From Acholeplasma granularum ATCC 19168 (GTDB taxonomy: Bacteria > Bacillota_I > Bacilli_A > Acholeplasmatales > Acholeplasmataceae): DNA of 64,000 bases. Each line of letters opens with the position of its first letter. Positions within the stretch are counted from its first letter, which is position 1. Positions 45,731 to 54,756 of the stretch are shown piece after piece. The translations under genes were made by a program, and so were the position numbers. The stretch is from positions 62,001-126,000 of the forward strand of contig NZ_JAFR01000006.1 in NCBI RefSeq assembly GCF_000526235.1, read 5' to 3'. The notes under the pieces are model-generated. The model worked only from the letters and a program-made list of their open reading frames with translations. It had not been told where the DNA came from and made no database searches.

Positions 45731-47167
45731 ATGATGAAAATAATGATATTTATACAAACCTTGACACTTATTTTAACTGGTACTGCAGCAATCGATCAAC
45801 CTTATAACTATGCTTACTGGGGAGAGATTGCATCATCAGAATCTATGCACTTATTAAGAGTTATTGATAACTCAAATATAGTTGATGAAGCCGATTTAAG
45901 AAATCCAATTCAACTAGGTGATTTAAGAGATATATTTGTATATGAAAATAATTTATATGTATCAGATGCTACAGCAAATAAAGTGCATATATTCAACTCT
46001 GAATTTAAATATGTTAAATCATTACCAAATGAATCAGATTTAAATGGAAAATTAAACTCACCTCAAGGTATATACGTATTTAATGATGAGCTTTATGTAT
46101 CAGATTATAGTAATAATCGAGTAGCAATATTTAATTTAGAAACAGAACAATTTGTAAGAGAAGTCAAAAATCCAAATGATGTCATATTTGATTCTTTAGA
46201 ATTTAAACCCTTAAGAATCGCTGTAGATAGAACAGGAAGAATGAATATTATTGCCTTCAACGTATTTGAAGGAATTATGGAATTTGACAAAGAAGGTAAT
46301 TTTAACCGTTATTTCGGAACAAATACAATTCAATTAAGTGTACTAGATGCATTAATTTACCGATTTTCTACCAAAGAACAACGTGATAAAATGGCTTTAA
46401 ATCTACAATCAAGTTTTACTTCACTAGACATGGATTCAGATGGTTATGTGTATACAGCTTCACGTGCAGAATTTTGGCAACCTGTTAAAAGACTAAACTT
46501 TAAGGGACGTAATGTCTTAGAAAATAAGGGATTAGTTGGTGTGGTAGGTGATGCAAACACTCAAGATACAGATACAAGAACAGATGTTGGACCATCACAA
46601 ATCATTGATATAGCTGTACATGAATCGATGCAAAGATATAGCATACTAGATCAAAATCGTGGCAGAATATTTACATATGATAAAGAAGGAAACCTACTTT
46701 ATATTTCTGCTGGTAAAGGTAGTTTACAAGATCAACTATCTGGTCCAACTTCCATTACATATTTTAATGATTTAATTTTAGTAACAGATAATACATCAAA
46801 AAGTATTAAAGTATTTGAACCTGTGGAGTTTGCAAAACTTGTTAACGAAGCACTTGGTCAATACAATGAAATGAACTATGAAGCAGCTAAAGATACATGG
46901 CAAGAAGTATTAAAATTAAATTCAAACTACTTCTTAGCATATGCAGGTATTGGTAGAGCACAATTAAGAGAAGGTAATTATAAGGATGCAATGCATAATT
47001 TTGAATTAGGTTATGACTATTATAATTACTCCAAAGCATATGAACAATATAGGAATGAGCAATTAGCAACCTTCCTACCATATGTCTTAGTTACCGGCCT
47101 TGTAGTAATGGGTTTTGTAATTTATAAATCAGTGAAACAAGCAATTAAACGAGAAGGAGATGATTGA
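45731..47167 (+). CDS. Membrane-anchored NHL-repeat/TPR protein
   Basis: 478 residues: signal peptide (about 1-17), a beta-propeller of NHL-type repeats (about 50-370; LNSPQGIYVFNDELYVSDYSNN, YVYTASRAEF), two TPR-like helical hairpins (about 375-440; NYEAAKDTWQEVLKLNSNY and NYKDAMHNFELGYDYYNY) and one membrane helix near the C-terminus (about 447-465) with a basic tail. The propeller and TPR should lie outside. It is the first member of a three-gene cassette (NHL/TPR, Yip1, DUF5696) set between two importers. I infer a surface complex with them; no enzymatic motif is seen. Confidence 0.8.
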   Translation: MMKIMIFIQTLTLILTGTAAIDQPYNYAYWGEIASSESMHLLRVIDNSNIVDEADLRNPIQLGDLRDIFVYENNLYVSDATANKVHIFNSEFKYVKSLPNESDLNGKLNSPQGIYVFNDELYVSDYSNNRVAIFNLETEQFVREVKNPNDVIFDSLEFKPLRIAVDRTGRMNIIAFNVFEGIMEFDKEGNFNRYFGTNTIQLSVLDALIYRFSTKEQRDKMALNLQSSFTSLDMDSDGYVYTASRAEFWQPVKRLNFKGRNVLENKGLVGVVGDANTQDTDTRTDVGPSQIIDIAVHESMQRYSILDQNRGRIFTYDKEGNLLYISAGKGSLQDQLSGPTSITYFNDLILVTDNTSKSIKVFEPVEFAKLVNEALGQYNEMNYEAAKDTWQEVLKLNSNYFLAYAGIGRAQLREGNYKDAMHNFELGYDYYNYSKAYEQYRNEQLATFLPYVLVTGLVVMGFVIYKSVKQAIKREGDD

Positions 47168-47168
47168 A

Positions 47169-47852
47169 ATGTTTAAACAAGTTAAAAATAAATTCATAAA
47201 TTTCGATTATGTCCAATTCTTAAAAAACATATGGGAAGATTTCTTTAAATTTCCGCTTTATATCATGACACATCCATTTAAAGGATGGGAAGATCTAAAG
47301 TTTGATAAAAAGGGAAAATATCATGTTGCTATCATATACATATTTCTACTAGTAATAACTAGTGCACTACAAATTACAGCTTCAGGATTTTTAGTTAGCT
47401 TACCATTTGTTGGTAATTATTCAATTGTTCGTACATTCTTTTTAATTACAGTCCCAATATTACTAATTACTTTAGGTAATTGGTCAATTACTTCATTATT
47501 TGATGGTAAAGGAAATATGGGTGAAATTTTTAAAGTAATAGCTTATGCTATCATCCCACTAGTTTGGGTTGGTATACCAATGACTATATTATCAAATTTC
47601 CTTATACAAGAAGAGTTAGCAATTTATACAACAATTAATAGTATAGGAGTATTCTTGACAGGATACATGGGTTTATTTGGATTATTAGTTATACATGAGT
47701 ATGGCCTTGCAAAAACTTTAGTTACAATTATTGCAACAATTGTTGCAGTAGCAGTAATTATCTTTGTAGGATTACTTATTTTAACTTTATTCCAACAAGT
47801 ATTTGGATTCATTGATCAAGTTTATAATGAATTCATTATGCGAAATTCTTAA
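47169..47852 (+). CDS. Yip1-domain membrane protein
   Basis: About 227 residues with five predicted membrane segments in the Yip1 arrangement and an amphipathic N-terminus (PLYIMTHPFKGWEDLKFDKKGKY). I start at ATG 47169, since AAGGAG (47154-47159) abuts the in-frame ATG at 47160 but is nine bases before this one. Bacterial Yip1 proteins lack a defined function. It overlaps the NHL/TPR gene and precedes the DUF5696 gene by 17 bases. Confidence 0.78.
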   Translation: MFKQVKNKFINFDYVQFLKNIWEDFFKFPLYIMTHPFKGWEDLKFDKKGKYHVAIIYIFLLVITSALQITASGFLVSLPFVGNYSIVRTFFLITVPILLITLGNWSITSLFDGKGNMGEIFKVIAYAIIPLVWVGIPMTILSNFLIQEELAIYTTINSIGVFLTGYMGLFGLLVIHEYGLAKTLVTIIATIVAVAVIIFVGLLILTLFQQVFGFIDQVYNEFIMRNS

Positions 47853-47869
47853 GATGAAAGGCAGGCATT

Positions 47870-50374
47870 ATGAAAGTAAAAATATTTAAATATAGCATTG
47901 TCCTTTTATTGGTTATAAGTTTAGTCACATTTGTAGCTGTACAAGTTTTTAGTCATAAAACAGTTTACATACCAAGACCAGAATATAACAAAACAGGATT
48001 TATCGCAAAAGAAGATTTTAGTGATGATACTATTACACTACAAAATACAGATTACAAATTTACATTAAATACAGAAGATACAAATTTTGAATTATTTGAT
48101 GAAGATACAAATCAAACATGGTATTCAACACCTAAACATGAAACATTACTCGTTCCTGCAGATGCAAGAGAATTATTCGTATTATTTTACGAAAGAAAAA
48201 TTGAAGCATCTAGAAGAGTTAGTGTAAATGATGAATCAATTCAGTACCAAAACTTTGAATTTAGAGTTACAAGTGACATGGTTGAGGTTCTTTATAAAGT
48301 TGGTGGTAAACATAATCTTTCAATGGTTGATTTACCTAGACAAGTATCAGATGAAGATTTTAATACATTAATCATCGAACCCCTAGAGGAAAAAGTTACA
48401 GAAGGTTTAGTTGAAGGGCGAGATTTAAGATTCTTAAAATCACAGTATAACTATGTAGCAAATGATCAAAAACATTATCTAAGAACTCTGGTTTCTCAAG
48501 ATTCAATTGATATCATTTATAGTTTAGTTTTTGACCATTCACTCTATACATATGAAAAGTACCTAGAAGATTCAAATCGTTATGGACTGCCAACAGCTCT
48601 ACAACTACCATATTTTGAATTCGCAGTTCAATATAAACTAACAAATTTAGGATTAGACATACGTTTAGTTAATGATTCCATTGTAGAATCTGAAGAATTT
48701 CCAATTGCTTATATTGATATACTTCCATATTTTGGAGCTGGTAATTTAGGTGATGAAGGATATACAGTAATACCTGATGGTTCCGGTATATTTATTAATC
48801 ATAACAATCAAAAATATAGTACAGTAGGCTATGAAAAACGTGTTTATGGTTCTGATTTATCAATTGGAACTGCACATCAAGTTAAACCTGCATCAAACGA
48901 AAGATTATCATATCCAATGTATGGATATAATAAAAACAGTTATAGTTTTATTGGAATTATTCTAGAAGGTGATGCAATGTCTACACTAAGAGCTGGCTAC
49001 TTAACTGAGTCTAGTGGTGGAGCCATTACACAAAAAATACCTTATGCGCATTATAGATACTTCTTAAGAGAACGTGATGCATTTATATTCCAAAATTTAA
49101 ACAATCAACACCGTGTAACAACGTGGACTGTACCATATAATACTGAAGATTTTGTCTTATCATATCAGTTTATTGAAAAAGAAAATTCTACATACTTTGA
49201 TATGGCAAAACTCTATCAAACACATTTAGTAGAAACTTACTTACTTGAAAAAATTGAAAGTCAAGAAAAACTACATATTACAATGTTAGGTGGATATTTA
49301 GATAAGAAGTATTTCTTAGGATTTCCATATCAATCTGTTGAATCATTAACAAATGTAAATGGTGTTAAAAATATAAAATCAGAAATTCAGAACCTAGGCA
49401 TTAATGATTTTAGTATGACCTATCAAGGCTTTTCAAACCAAGGAGTAAAACCAACAACGTATCTTAAAACTGATTACAACAAGAATATTGCAACTAGAAA
49501 ACAACTAAGTAATTTAATCAGTGAATTAAAAAATGAAGACATTGATTTATTCTTAGAGTTTACAACACTTTACGCTTACACAAAAAATAATTTAAATCTA
49601 GATAAAGATGTGACAGAATCTATTTTCCATAATCCAATATACAGATATCCATATAGTCCTGCAACTTCATTAGCTGATAAAACTAAGACCATTAGTTATA
49701 TACAAAACACATCAGCCACAGACCGTGTGATATCAAACATACTTAAAACAACAAACAGTTTAGGTACCAGTAACATAGCATTAACAGACTTTGGATCACA
49801 ACTTGCATCAAACTTAAATAAGAAAAACACAATGTTTAGATATGATGTAATCTCCAATCAACAAGCAACTATTCAAAGATTAGCTGAACATAACATACAA
49901 CTTAGAAATCCTAATTTATATGCATTGATATATAGTGATCAAATCCTTGATTTAAATATGAAAGGTACAATGCATGCTATTGTTGATTATGATATTCCAT
50001 TTGTACCACTAATCTTAAATGGATATTTCAATTATGCAGGTGAATCAGTTAATATAGATGACAGTAAAAATGTTAAATGGCATATGTTAAAGGCAATTGA
50101 AACAGGTGCGAATATTCAGTTTACATTTACAAATGATGAAACAACTAAACTGATTAAAACAGAATATAATTACTTAATCTCAACTTATTATAATTACTGG
50201 TTAAATGATGTAAAAAATATATATGATACTTTAGAAGGATTAAATATATTTAATAAAGAAATAATCAATCACCGCGTACTCAATCCACAAGGATCACTTG
50301 TTGAAGTCACATATGAAGGTAACCTAAAAATACAAATCAACTATGAAACAGAAAGTTATATGGTGATATCATGA
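47870..50374 (+). CDS. DUF5696-type large surface protein
   Basis: An 834-residue protein with one N-terminal membrane helix (about 8-27) and a large outside region. Two parts can be seen: a beta-rich half (about 40-440; LPYFGAGNLGDEGYTVIPDGSG near 285-310) and a half that looks like a TIM barrel (about 455-800; LHITMLGGYLDKKYFLGFPYQSV, LGINDFSMTYQGF, NIALTDFGSQLASNLN). This layout resembles glycoside-hydrolase-like proteins, and D/E residues ending strands (TDFGSQ, LEFTTLYAY) are candidate acids, but I cannot claim activity. It has a very small overlap with the next permease gene (ATGA). DUF5696 proteins accompany sugar importers in other Firmicutes. Confidence 0.72.
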   Translation: MKVKIFKYSIVLLLVISLVTFVAVQVFSHKTVYIPRPEYNKTGFIAKEDFSDDTITLQNTDYKFTLNTEDTNFELFDEDTNQTWYSTPKHETLLVPADARELFVLFYERKIEASRRVSVNDESIQYQNFEFRVTSDMVEVLYKVGGKHNLSMVDLPRQVSDEDFNTLIIEPLEEKVTEGLVEGRDLRFLKSQYNYVANDQKHYLRTLVSQDSIDIIYSLVFDHSLYTYEKYLEDSNRYGLPTALQLPYFEFAVQYKLTNLGLDIRLVNDSIVESEEFPIAYIDILPYFGAGNLGDEGYTVIPDGSGIFINHNNQKYSTVGYEKRVYGSDLSIGTAHQVKPASNERLSYPMYGYNKNSYSFIGIILEGDAMSTLRAGYLTESSGGAITQKIPYAHYRYFLRERDAFIFQNLNNQHRVTTWTVPYNTEDFVLSYQFIEKENSTYFDMAKLYQTHLVETYLLEKIESQEKLHITMLGGYLDKKYFLGFPYQSVESLTNVNGVKNIKSEIQNLGINDFSMTYQGFSNQGVKPTTYLKTDYNKNIATRKQLSNLISELKNEDIDLFLEFTTLYAYTKNNLNLDKDVTESIFHNPIYRYPYSPATSLADKTKTISYIQNTSATDRVISNILKTTNSLGTSNIALTDFGSQLASNLNKKNTMFRYDVISNQQATIQRLAEHNIQLRNPNLYALIYSDQILDLNMKGTMHAIVDYDIPFVPLILNGYFNYAGESVNIDDSKNVKWHMLKAIETGANIQFTFTNDETTKLIKTEYNYLISTYYNYWLNDVKNIYDTLEGLNIFNKEIINHRVLNPQGSLVEVTYEGNLKIQINYETESYMVIS

Positions 50375-51552
50375 AAGAAAAACAAGTAAAATATGTCGAT
50401 ATCAGCCAACTTGATAACCATCGTATAAAAACAGAATTAAGAATTGAAAAATTAAAGCATAAATTATCAAAAAATGAGACACTAATCAATGACTTATTGA
50501 GTAAAGAAAATTCTAGATATATTAAAAAAATTGTTAGAATTTCAGATAAAAACCAAAAAATCAAAAATACGATTAACAGATTATCACTAAGATTATTAGA
50601 CATTCAAAAACAAAGGTTAGTTAAACGTAGTTATTATCAAATATTTAAAGAATGGTTTTCAAGAATACCTAATCAATATCAAAAATATATTTGGGGTATA
50701 ATCTTTACAATTCCGTGGCTTATAGGAATGTTACTGTTTTTCTTACCTTCATTTTTCCAATCAATATGGTGGAGCTTTAATACGGTAGCACCTTCAAGTG
50801 ATGGATTAAAATTTAGTTTTGTAGGCATAGAAAACTATATACACTTATTCAGAAGTTATGTGATAGATGGCAATACAGTATTTAGTGTTGAACTCTACTT
50901 ATTTGTTCAAAATTTACTTATCGATTTACCAATCATATTAATATTTTCTATATTAATTGCAGTATTCTTAAGTAAACCATTTAAAGGCCATACTATCATT
51001 AAAGCCATATTTTTCATCCCTGTAATATATAACTTCACATTAATTTCAGACACACTCACACGTGGATTTGGTCAATACATCGACTCATCTACTGGTGCAG
51101 ACCAAATGTTTGTTCAACAATTATCCTCCTTTTTCTTAGAAATAGGTATTGGTGGAGATTTAATTAGTATCATCTTACAAGCTGTTGATAGAATATTTAT
51201 GATTGTAAATCTATCAGGCATCCAAATCCTTATATTTATAGCAGCAATTCAATCCATCCCCAATCATTTATACGAGGCTGCTAAAATAGAAGGTGCTTCA
51301 AAGTATGTTATGTTTTGGAAAATTACGATTGCTATGATTACACCATTTATACTAACTGCAGCAGTTTATACAGTCATAGATTCATTTACTAGAGCTCCAA
51401 TATATAGATTCTTAGATTTTGCAATGAACGAAAATAGATATGGCTTAGCAGCAAGTATCTCAATGAGCTACTTTATAATTAACATTGCAATTATTGGACT
51501 AGTTTATCTAATGATGAGAAAGAGAGTATTCTATTATGATGACAAAAACTAA
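50371..51552 (+). CDS. Sugar ABC importer permease with a long basic N-terminal extension
   Basis: 393 residues. The last 290 are a normal MalF/UgpA-type permease (IWGIIFTIPWLIGMLLFFLPSFF starts helix one; LYEAAKIEGASKYVMFWKITIAM is the EAA loop). The first 100 or so residues are a charged, helical, probably coiled-coil cytoplasmic extension rich in Lys (KLKHKLSKNETLINDLLSKE). Such an extension is not part of the core family; it may bind a partner or an ATPase. It pairs with the permease at 51536, which overlaps it by 17 bases. Confidence 0.86.
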   Translation: MKEKQVKYVDISQLDNHRIKTELRIEKLKHKLSKNETLINDLLSKENSRYIKKIVRISDKNQKIKNTINRLSLRLLDIQKQRLVKRSYYQIFKEWFSRIPNQYQKYIWGIIFTIPWLIGMLLFFLPSFFQSIWWSFNTVAPSSDGLKFSFVGIENYIHLFRSYVIDGNTVFSVELYLFVQNLLIDLPIILIFSILIAVFLSKPFKGHTIIKAIFFIPVIYNFTLISDTLTRGFGQYIDSSTGADQMFVQQLSSFFLEIGIGGDLISIILQAVDRIFMIVNLSGIQILIFIAAIQSIPNHLYEAAKIEGASKYVMFWKITIAMITPFILTAAVYTVIDSFTRAPIYRFLDFAMNENRYGLAASISMSYFIINIAIIGLVYLMMRKRVFYYDDKN

Positions 51553-52582
51553 AACAACCTTTCTAAATCGTCAATTTGATAAAATTAAAGACTCATCAAA
51601 ACAGTTTTATGATCGTAGATTAAAAACAACTTACAAACGTAAAATGACATTTGAGTTATTATTAGAAAAAGCTGCAATATTAATGAAATATTTCTTACTA
51701 TATGGCTTAGCATTTGTTATTTTATATCCTTTATTACAGCAAATATCAATTGCACTACGTGCACCTGGTGATATTGATAAAGCATTAGTTGTATGGATAC
51801 CTGAAAACTTCTCATTACAAAATATAAAAATTGCAGCAATTGTACTAGATTATTGGAACGCATTAAAAAATTCAATAATACTTAGTGGAGTTGTAACTAT
51901 TTTACAAGTATTAACAACAGCACTTGCAGGTTATGCATTTGCAAGATTAAAGTTTAAGGGACAAGGCATATTATTTATAATTGTGGTTGCAACAATTATT
52001 GTTGCACCATCTACAATTGAACTGCCTTTGAAAATTAACTTAATGAACTTTTTAGGCACTGGTAAGTCTTTATTAGGTTCTCCTAATACAATGTATATTT
52101 TTGCAGCAACCGGTATGGGTATTAAAGCAGGTATATTTATATTCTTATTTAGACAGTTTTTTAGAGGTATACCAGAAGAAATAGAAGAGGCAGCTTACTT
52201 AGATGGTGCAAACCCTCTTCAAGTATTTACAAGAATTATGTTACCAAATGCTCGTGGAGCAATGGTTTTAACAGCAATCTTAACTTTTGTATGGCAATGG
52301 AATGACTCTTATTTTACAGCCAACTTTGTTACTAAAATCAACAGTGATTTTTCTACCCTCACAACAAAGATGATGTCCATTAGAAATGCAATTCAAGGAG
52401 CAATTATTCAAGCAGGTGTATGGGAATTATTTGATCAAGATGTGACTCAAAATCCACTCTTTACTTCAATGATTTTAAATACTGCAGCAATGTTAGCAAT
52501 GATTCCTCTACTCATCTTTTACTTATTGATTCAAAAAGTATTATTTACAGAAGGTATTGAACGAAGTGGCCTAGTAGGCTAA
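51536..52582 (+). CDS. Sugar ABC importer permease (partner, second importer)
   Basis: 348 residues, MalG/UgpE type, with a basic N-terminal stretch of about 50 residues and six membrane helices. EEIEEAAYLDGANPLQVFTRIMLPNARGA is the EAA loop. ATG at 51536 or 51539 is possible. It completes the second importer with the 50371 permease and the lipoprotein at 52601. No ATPase gene is present here. Confidence 0.88.
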   Translation: MMTKTKTTFLNRQFDKIKDSSKQFYDRRLKTTYKRKMTFELLLEKAAILMKYFLLYGLAFVILYPLLQQISIALRAPGDIDKALVVWIPENFSLQNIKIAAIVLDYWNALKNSIILSGVVTILQVLTTALAGYAFARLKFKGQGILFIIVVATIIVAPSTIELPLKINLMNFLGTGKSLLGSPNTMYIFAATGMGIKAGIFIFLFRQFFRGIPEEIEEAAYLDGANPLQVFTRIMLPNARGAMVLTAILTFVWQWNDSYFTANFVTKINSDFSTLTTKMMSIRNAIQGAIIQAGVWELFDQDVTQNPLFTSMILNTAAMLAMIPLLIFYLLIQKVLFTEGIERSGLVG

Positions 52583-52600
52583 AAAATAAAGGAGAAAAAT

Positions 52601-54094
52601 ATGAAAAAAATATTTATAATTTTAACTTCGGTTCTATTTTTATTTGTTTTAGTTGCATGTGGTCCTGGAACAAACGAACCAGATCCAAATCCAGATCCAG
52701 ATCCAAATCCAAATCCAGACCCAGATCCGGATGAAACAAAATATGATTTAGGTGGAATTGATTTCGTTATTATGGTTGACAATGGTCAAAGAAGTGATCC
52801 AAGATCATCTATTTACGAACGTTTATTCAAAGAAGAAAAAGCAGCGCTTATTAGTAAAGTAGAAGAAAAATATAACATCAAAGTTGTATTCCAAACATAT
52901 CCAACAAATGCTTCATGGGGTGGAGCTAGAGAACGTTATATTATCGAAGAATCTGCACTTAAAACACAATCAGCGCATGTATATGAAATTATATCAACAT
53001 CTCTTGGTAACTTAGCTGAGCAAGATGCAATTGTTCCTTTAGATGATTATATTGATGCTTATGGCTCAAAAAACTTCTGGGAATCTAAAAAAGCATTTGG
53101 TTTAGTTAAAGGTAGCTATTATGGTTATGATGACCAATTCCCAATTGCTGATAAAGGTTTATATTATAATGTTGATTTAATGGGAAGAGTTCTAGGAACA
53201 ACTAGAAAAAACGAACCATTAGAACTATGGAAAAAAGGTGAATGGACTTGGGAAAAATTCGCTGAACTTGCTAATACACTTAAATCTGGCTTAAATCACT
53301 TAAGAAGTGATGAAGATGGTGGTCCTCAATACGTATTTGGTGGAAGAACTTATAACTGGGCATACGGATTTATCGGTGCAAACGGTGGGCAATTAGTTGA
53401 TGATGAATTCAATACATACTTAACTTCTAAACCAGTACTGGATGCACTTGAGTACTTAAACGGATTATATCAAGTACCAGGTATGTGGATTGATGATGCA
53501 AGTTTATCAAATACTTCACAACCACAATTTTCAGCTGGTAATGTTGTATTCCAAGATGGTGAATCATGGCATATAACTGCATCTAACAAATGGGGGAATG
53601 CTAATTTTCCAATTAACTTTATACCATATCCAGTAGGACCTAATATTAATGAAGACAAATCTAATTACAGATCATTATATGTAGGTGGAAAATCAACACA
53701 CGTTATATCCTCATCATTTGCAAAAGCAAACATACCTCCAGGGTATGAAGATTTAATGATTCACGATGAAATAATCTTTAAAATTTGGGCAGATATGCAA
53801 TATTTCCCTGAAACATTAGAAGAAGTACAAGATGACTTCTATAACACTAGATTACGTTCAAGTTATGAAAGTGCTGATTCACGTGAAATTCACTTAGAAT
53901 TAATTGATAATACTTATCCTGATAATTTCTATAGTGTTGCTGAATCTTTAAACCAGGTAGAAGGTTCATTTATGCTTATGATTCAACAATCTATTCGTTC
54001 AGGTGATGTCAGAAACGTAATGACTTCAACTGAATCAAGTCTACGTGCAATCTTAATTGAAAGATTTAAACTAGGCGAAGGTTTTTACAATTAA
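52601..54094 (+). CDS. Solute-binding lipoprotein with an Asp/Asn-Pro linker
   Basis: A 497-residue lipoprotein (lipobox LVAC, about residues 17-20). After it comes a DPNPDP-type linker (about 27-45) encoded by imperfect hexanucleotide repeats, then a sugar-binding-protein domain (about 50-490; GGIDFVIMVDNGQRSDP, YYGYDDQFPIADKGLYYNVDLMGRV, WTWEKFAELANTLKSG). It delivers substrate to the permease pair directly upstream. AAAGGAG precedes the ATG. A hairpin follows at 54122. Confidence 0.87.
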   Translation: MKKIFIILTSVLFLFVLVACGPGTNEPDPNPDPDPNPNPDPDPDETKYDLGGIDFVIMVDNGQRSDPRSSIYERLFKEEKAALISKVEEKYNIKVVFQTYPTNASWGGARERYIIEESALKTQSAHVYEIISTSLGNLAEQDAIVPLDDYIDAYGSKNFWESKKAFGLVKGSYYGYDDQFPIADKGLYYNVDLMGRVLGTTRKNEPLELWKKGEWTWEKFAELANTLKSGLNHLRSDEDGGPQYVFGGRTYNWAYGFIGANGGQLVDDEFNTYLTSKPVLDALEYLNGLYQVPGMWIDDASLSNTSQPQFSAGNVVFQDGESWHITASNKWGNANFPINFIPYPVGPNINEDKSNYRSLYVGGKSTHVISSSFAKANIPPGYEDLMIHDEIIFKIWADMQYFPETLEEVQDDFYNTRLRSSYESADSREIHLELIDNTYPDNFYSVAESLNQVEGSFMLMIQQSIRSGDVRNVMTSTESSLRAILIERFKLGEGFYN

Positions 54095-54121
54095 TTATTA
54101 TTAAAAAAAATTCATATGGAT

Positions 54122-54143
54122 AGCGTCATCAATTGGTGACGCT
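54122..54143 (+). terminator. Stem-loop after the second binding-protein gene
   Basis: AGCGTCA (54122-54128) pairs with TGACGCT (54137-54143), with further near-symmetry in the loop. No long T run follows, so it may moderate rather than stop transcription into the hydrolase genes. Confidence 0.5.
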
Positions 54144-54171
54144 CTTCCAAGTGTTTAAATAAGAGGTCGAA

Positions 54172-54735
54172 ATGAAAAAAATTGTATTTATGGGCGATTC
54201 AATTACAGCAGGATTTAAACTATTAAGTAACTATGAAAACATAATAAATATGGGTGTTGGTGGCAATAAGACTACTGAAACAATCCCACTTGTAAAAAAC
54301 TTAAGACTACATCAACCGGATATCGTTGTTTTAATGATTGGTATAAATGATTTTTTATGCAATGTACGTTACTTTGATCATGGATATACAATTCCATTTT
54401 ATAAAACATACGATGCATTAATTGATTTAATATCAGTTAACTTACCCAGAACTAATCTCTATTTAGTTTCTATGTTACCAATGAATAGCCGTAGTGAAGG
54501 TCAATTAACAAAAGAAAATGTTCTTGAATATAATAAAGATATTTATTTCATTAACAAATTCATTAAACATCAAGCCAAAGCATATAAAGCAACATATCTT
54601 GATTTATATAGCAAATTCATAGTTGATGGATATTTAAACCCACATTACACAATTGACGGTATTCACTTAAGTGAATTAGGATATGAAACATATCTAGAAT
54701 TCTTAAAAGAGAATGCTAAAGACATATTTATTTAA
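54172..54735 (+). CDS. Cytoplasmic SGNH/GDSL-family esterase
   Basis: A 187-residue single-domain SGNH hydrolase without signal peptide. Block I is GDSITAG with nucleophile S10; block II Gly lies in NMGVGGNKT; block III is GIND; block V is DGIHLS with D162 and H165. Such enzymes remove O-acyl (often acetyl) groups from sugars or lipids. In this operon a role in de-acetylating imported glycan is a reasonable inference. AGAGGTCG precedes the ATG. Confidence 0.87.
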   Translation: MKKIVFMGDSITAGFKLLSNYENIINMGVGGNKTTETIPLVKNLRLHQPDIVVLMIGINDFLCNVRYFDHGYTIPFYKTYDALIDLISVNLPRTNLYLVSMLPMNSRSEGQLTKENVLEYNKDIYFINKFIKHQAKAYKATYLDLYSKFIVDGYLNPHYTIDGIHLSELGYETYLEFLKENAKDIFI

Positions 54736-54756
54736 AGACCAGGAAGAAGGAAAATA

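Noticed and set aside
52679-52732. CRISPR or minisatellite array
   Set aside because: The repeats are in-frame codons of a Pro/Asp/Asn linker after a lipobox, not spaced direct repeats.
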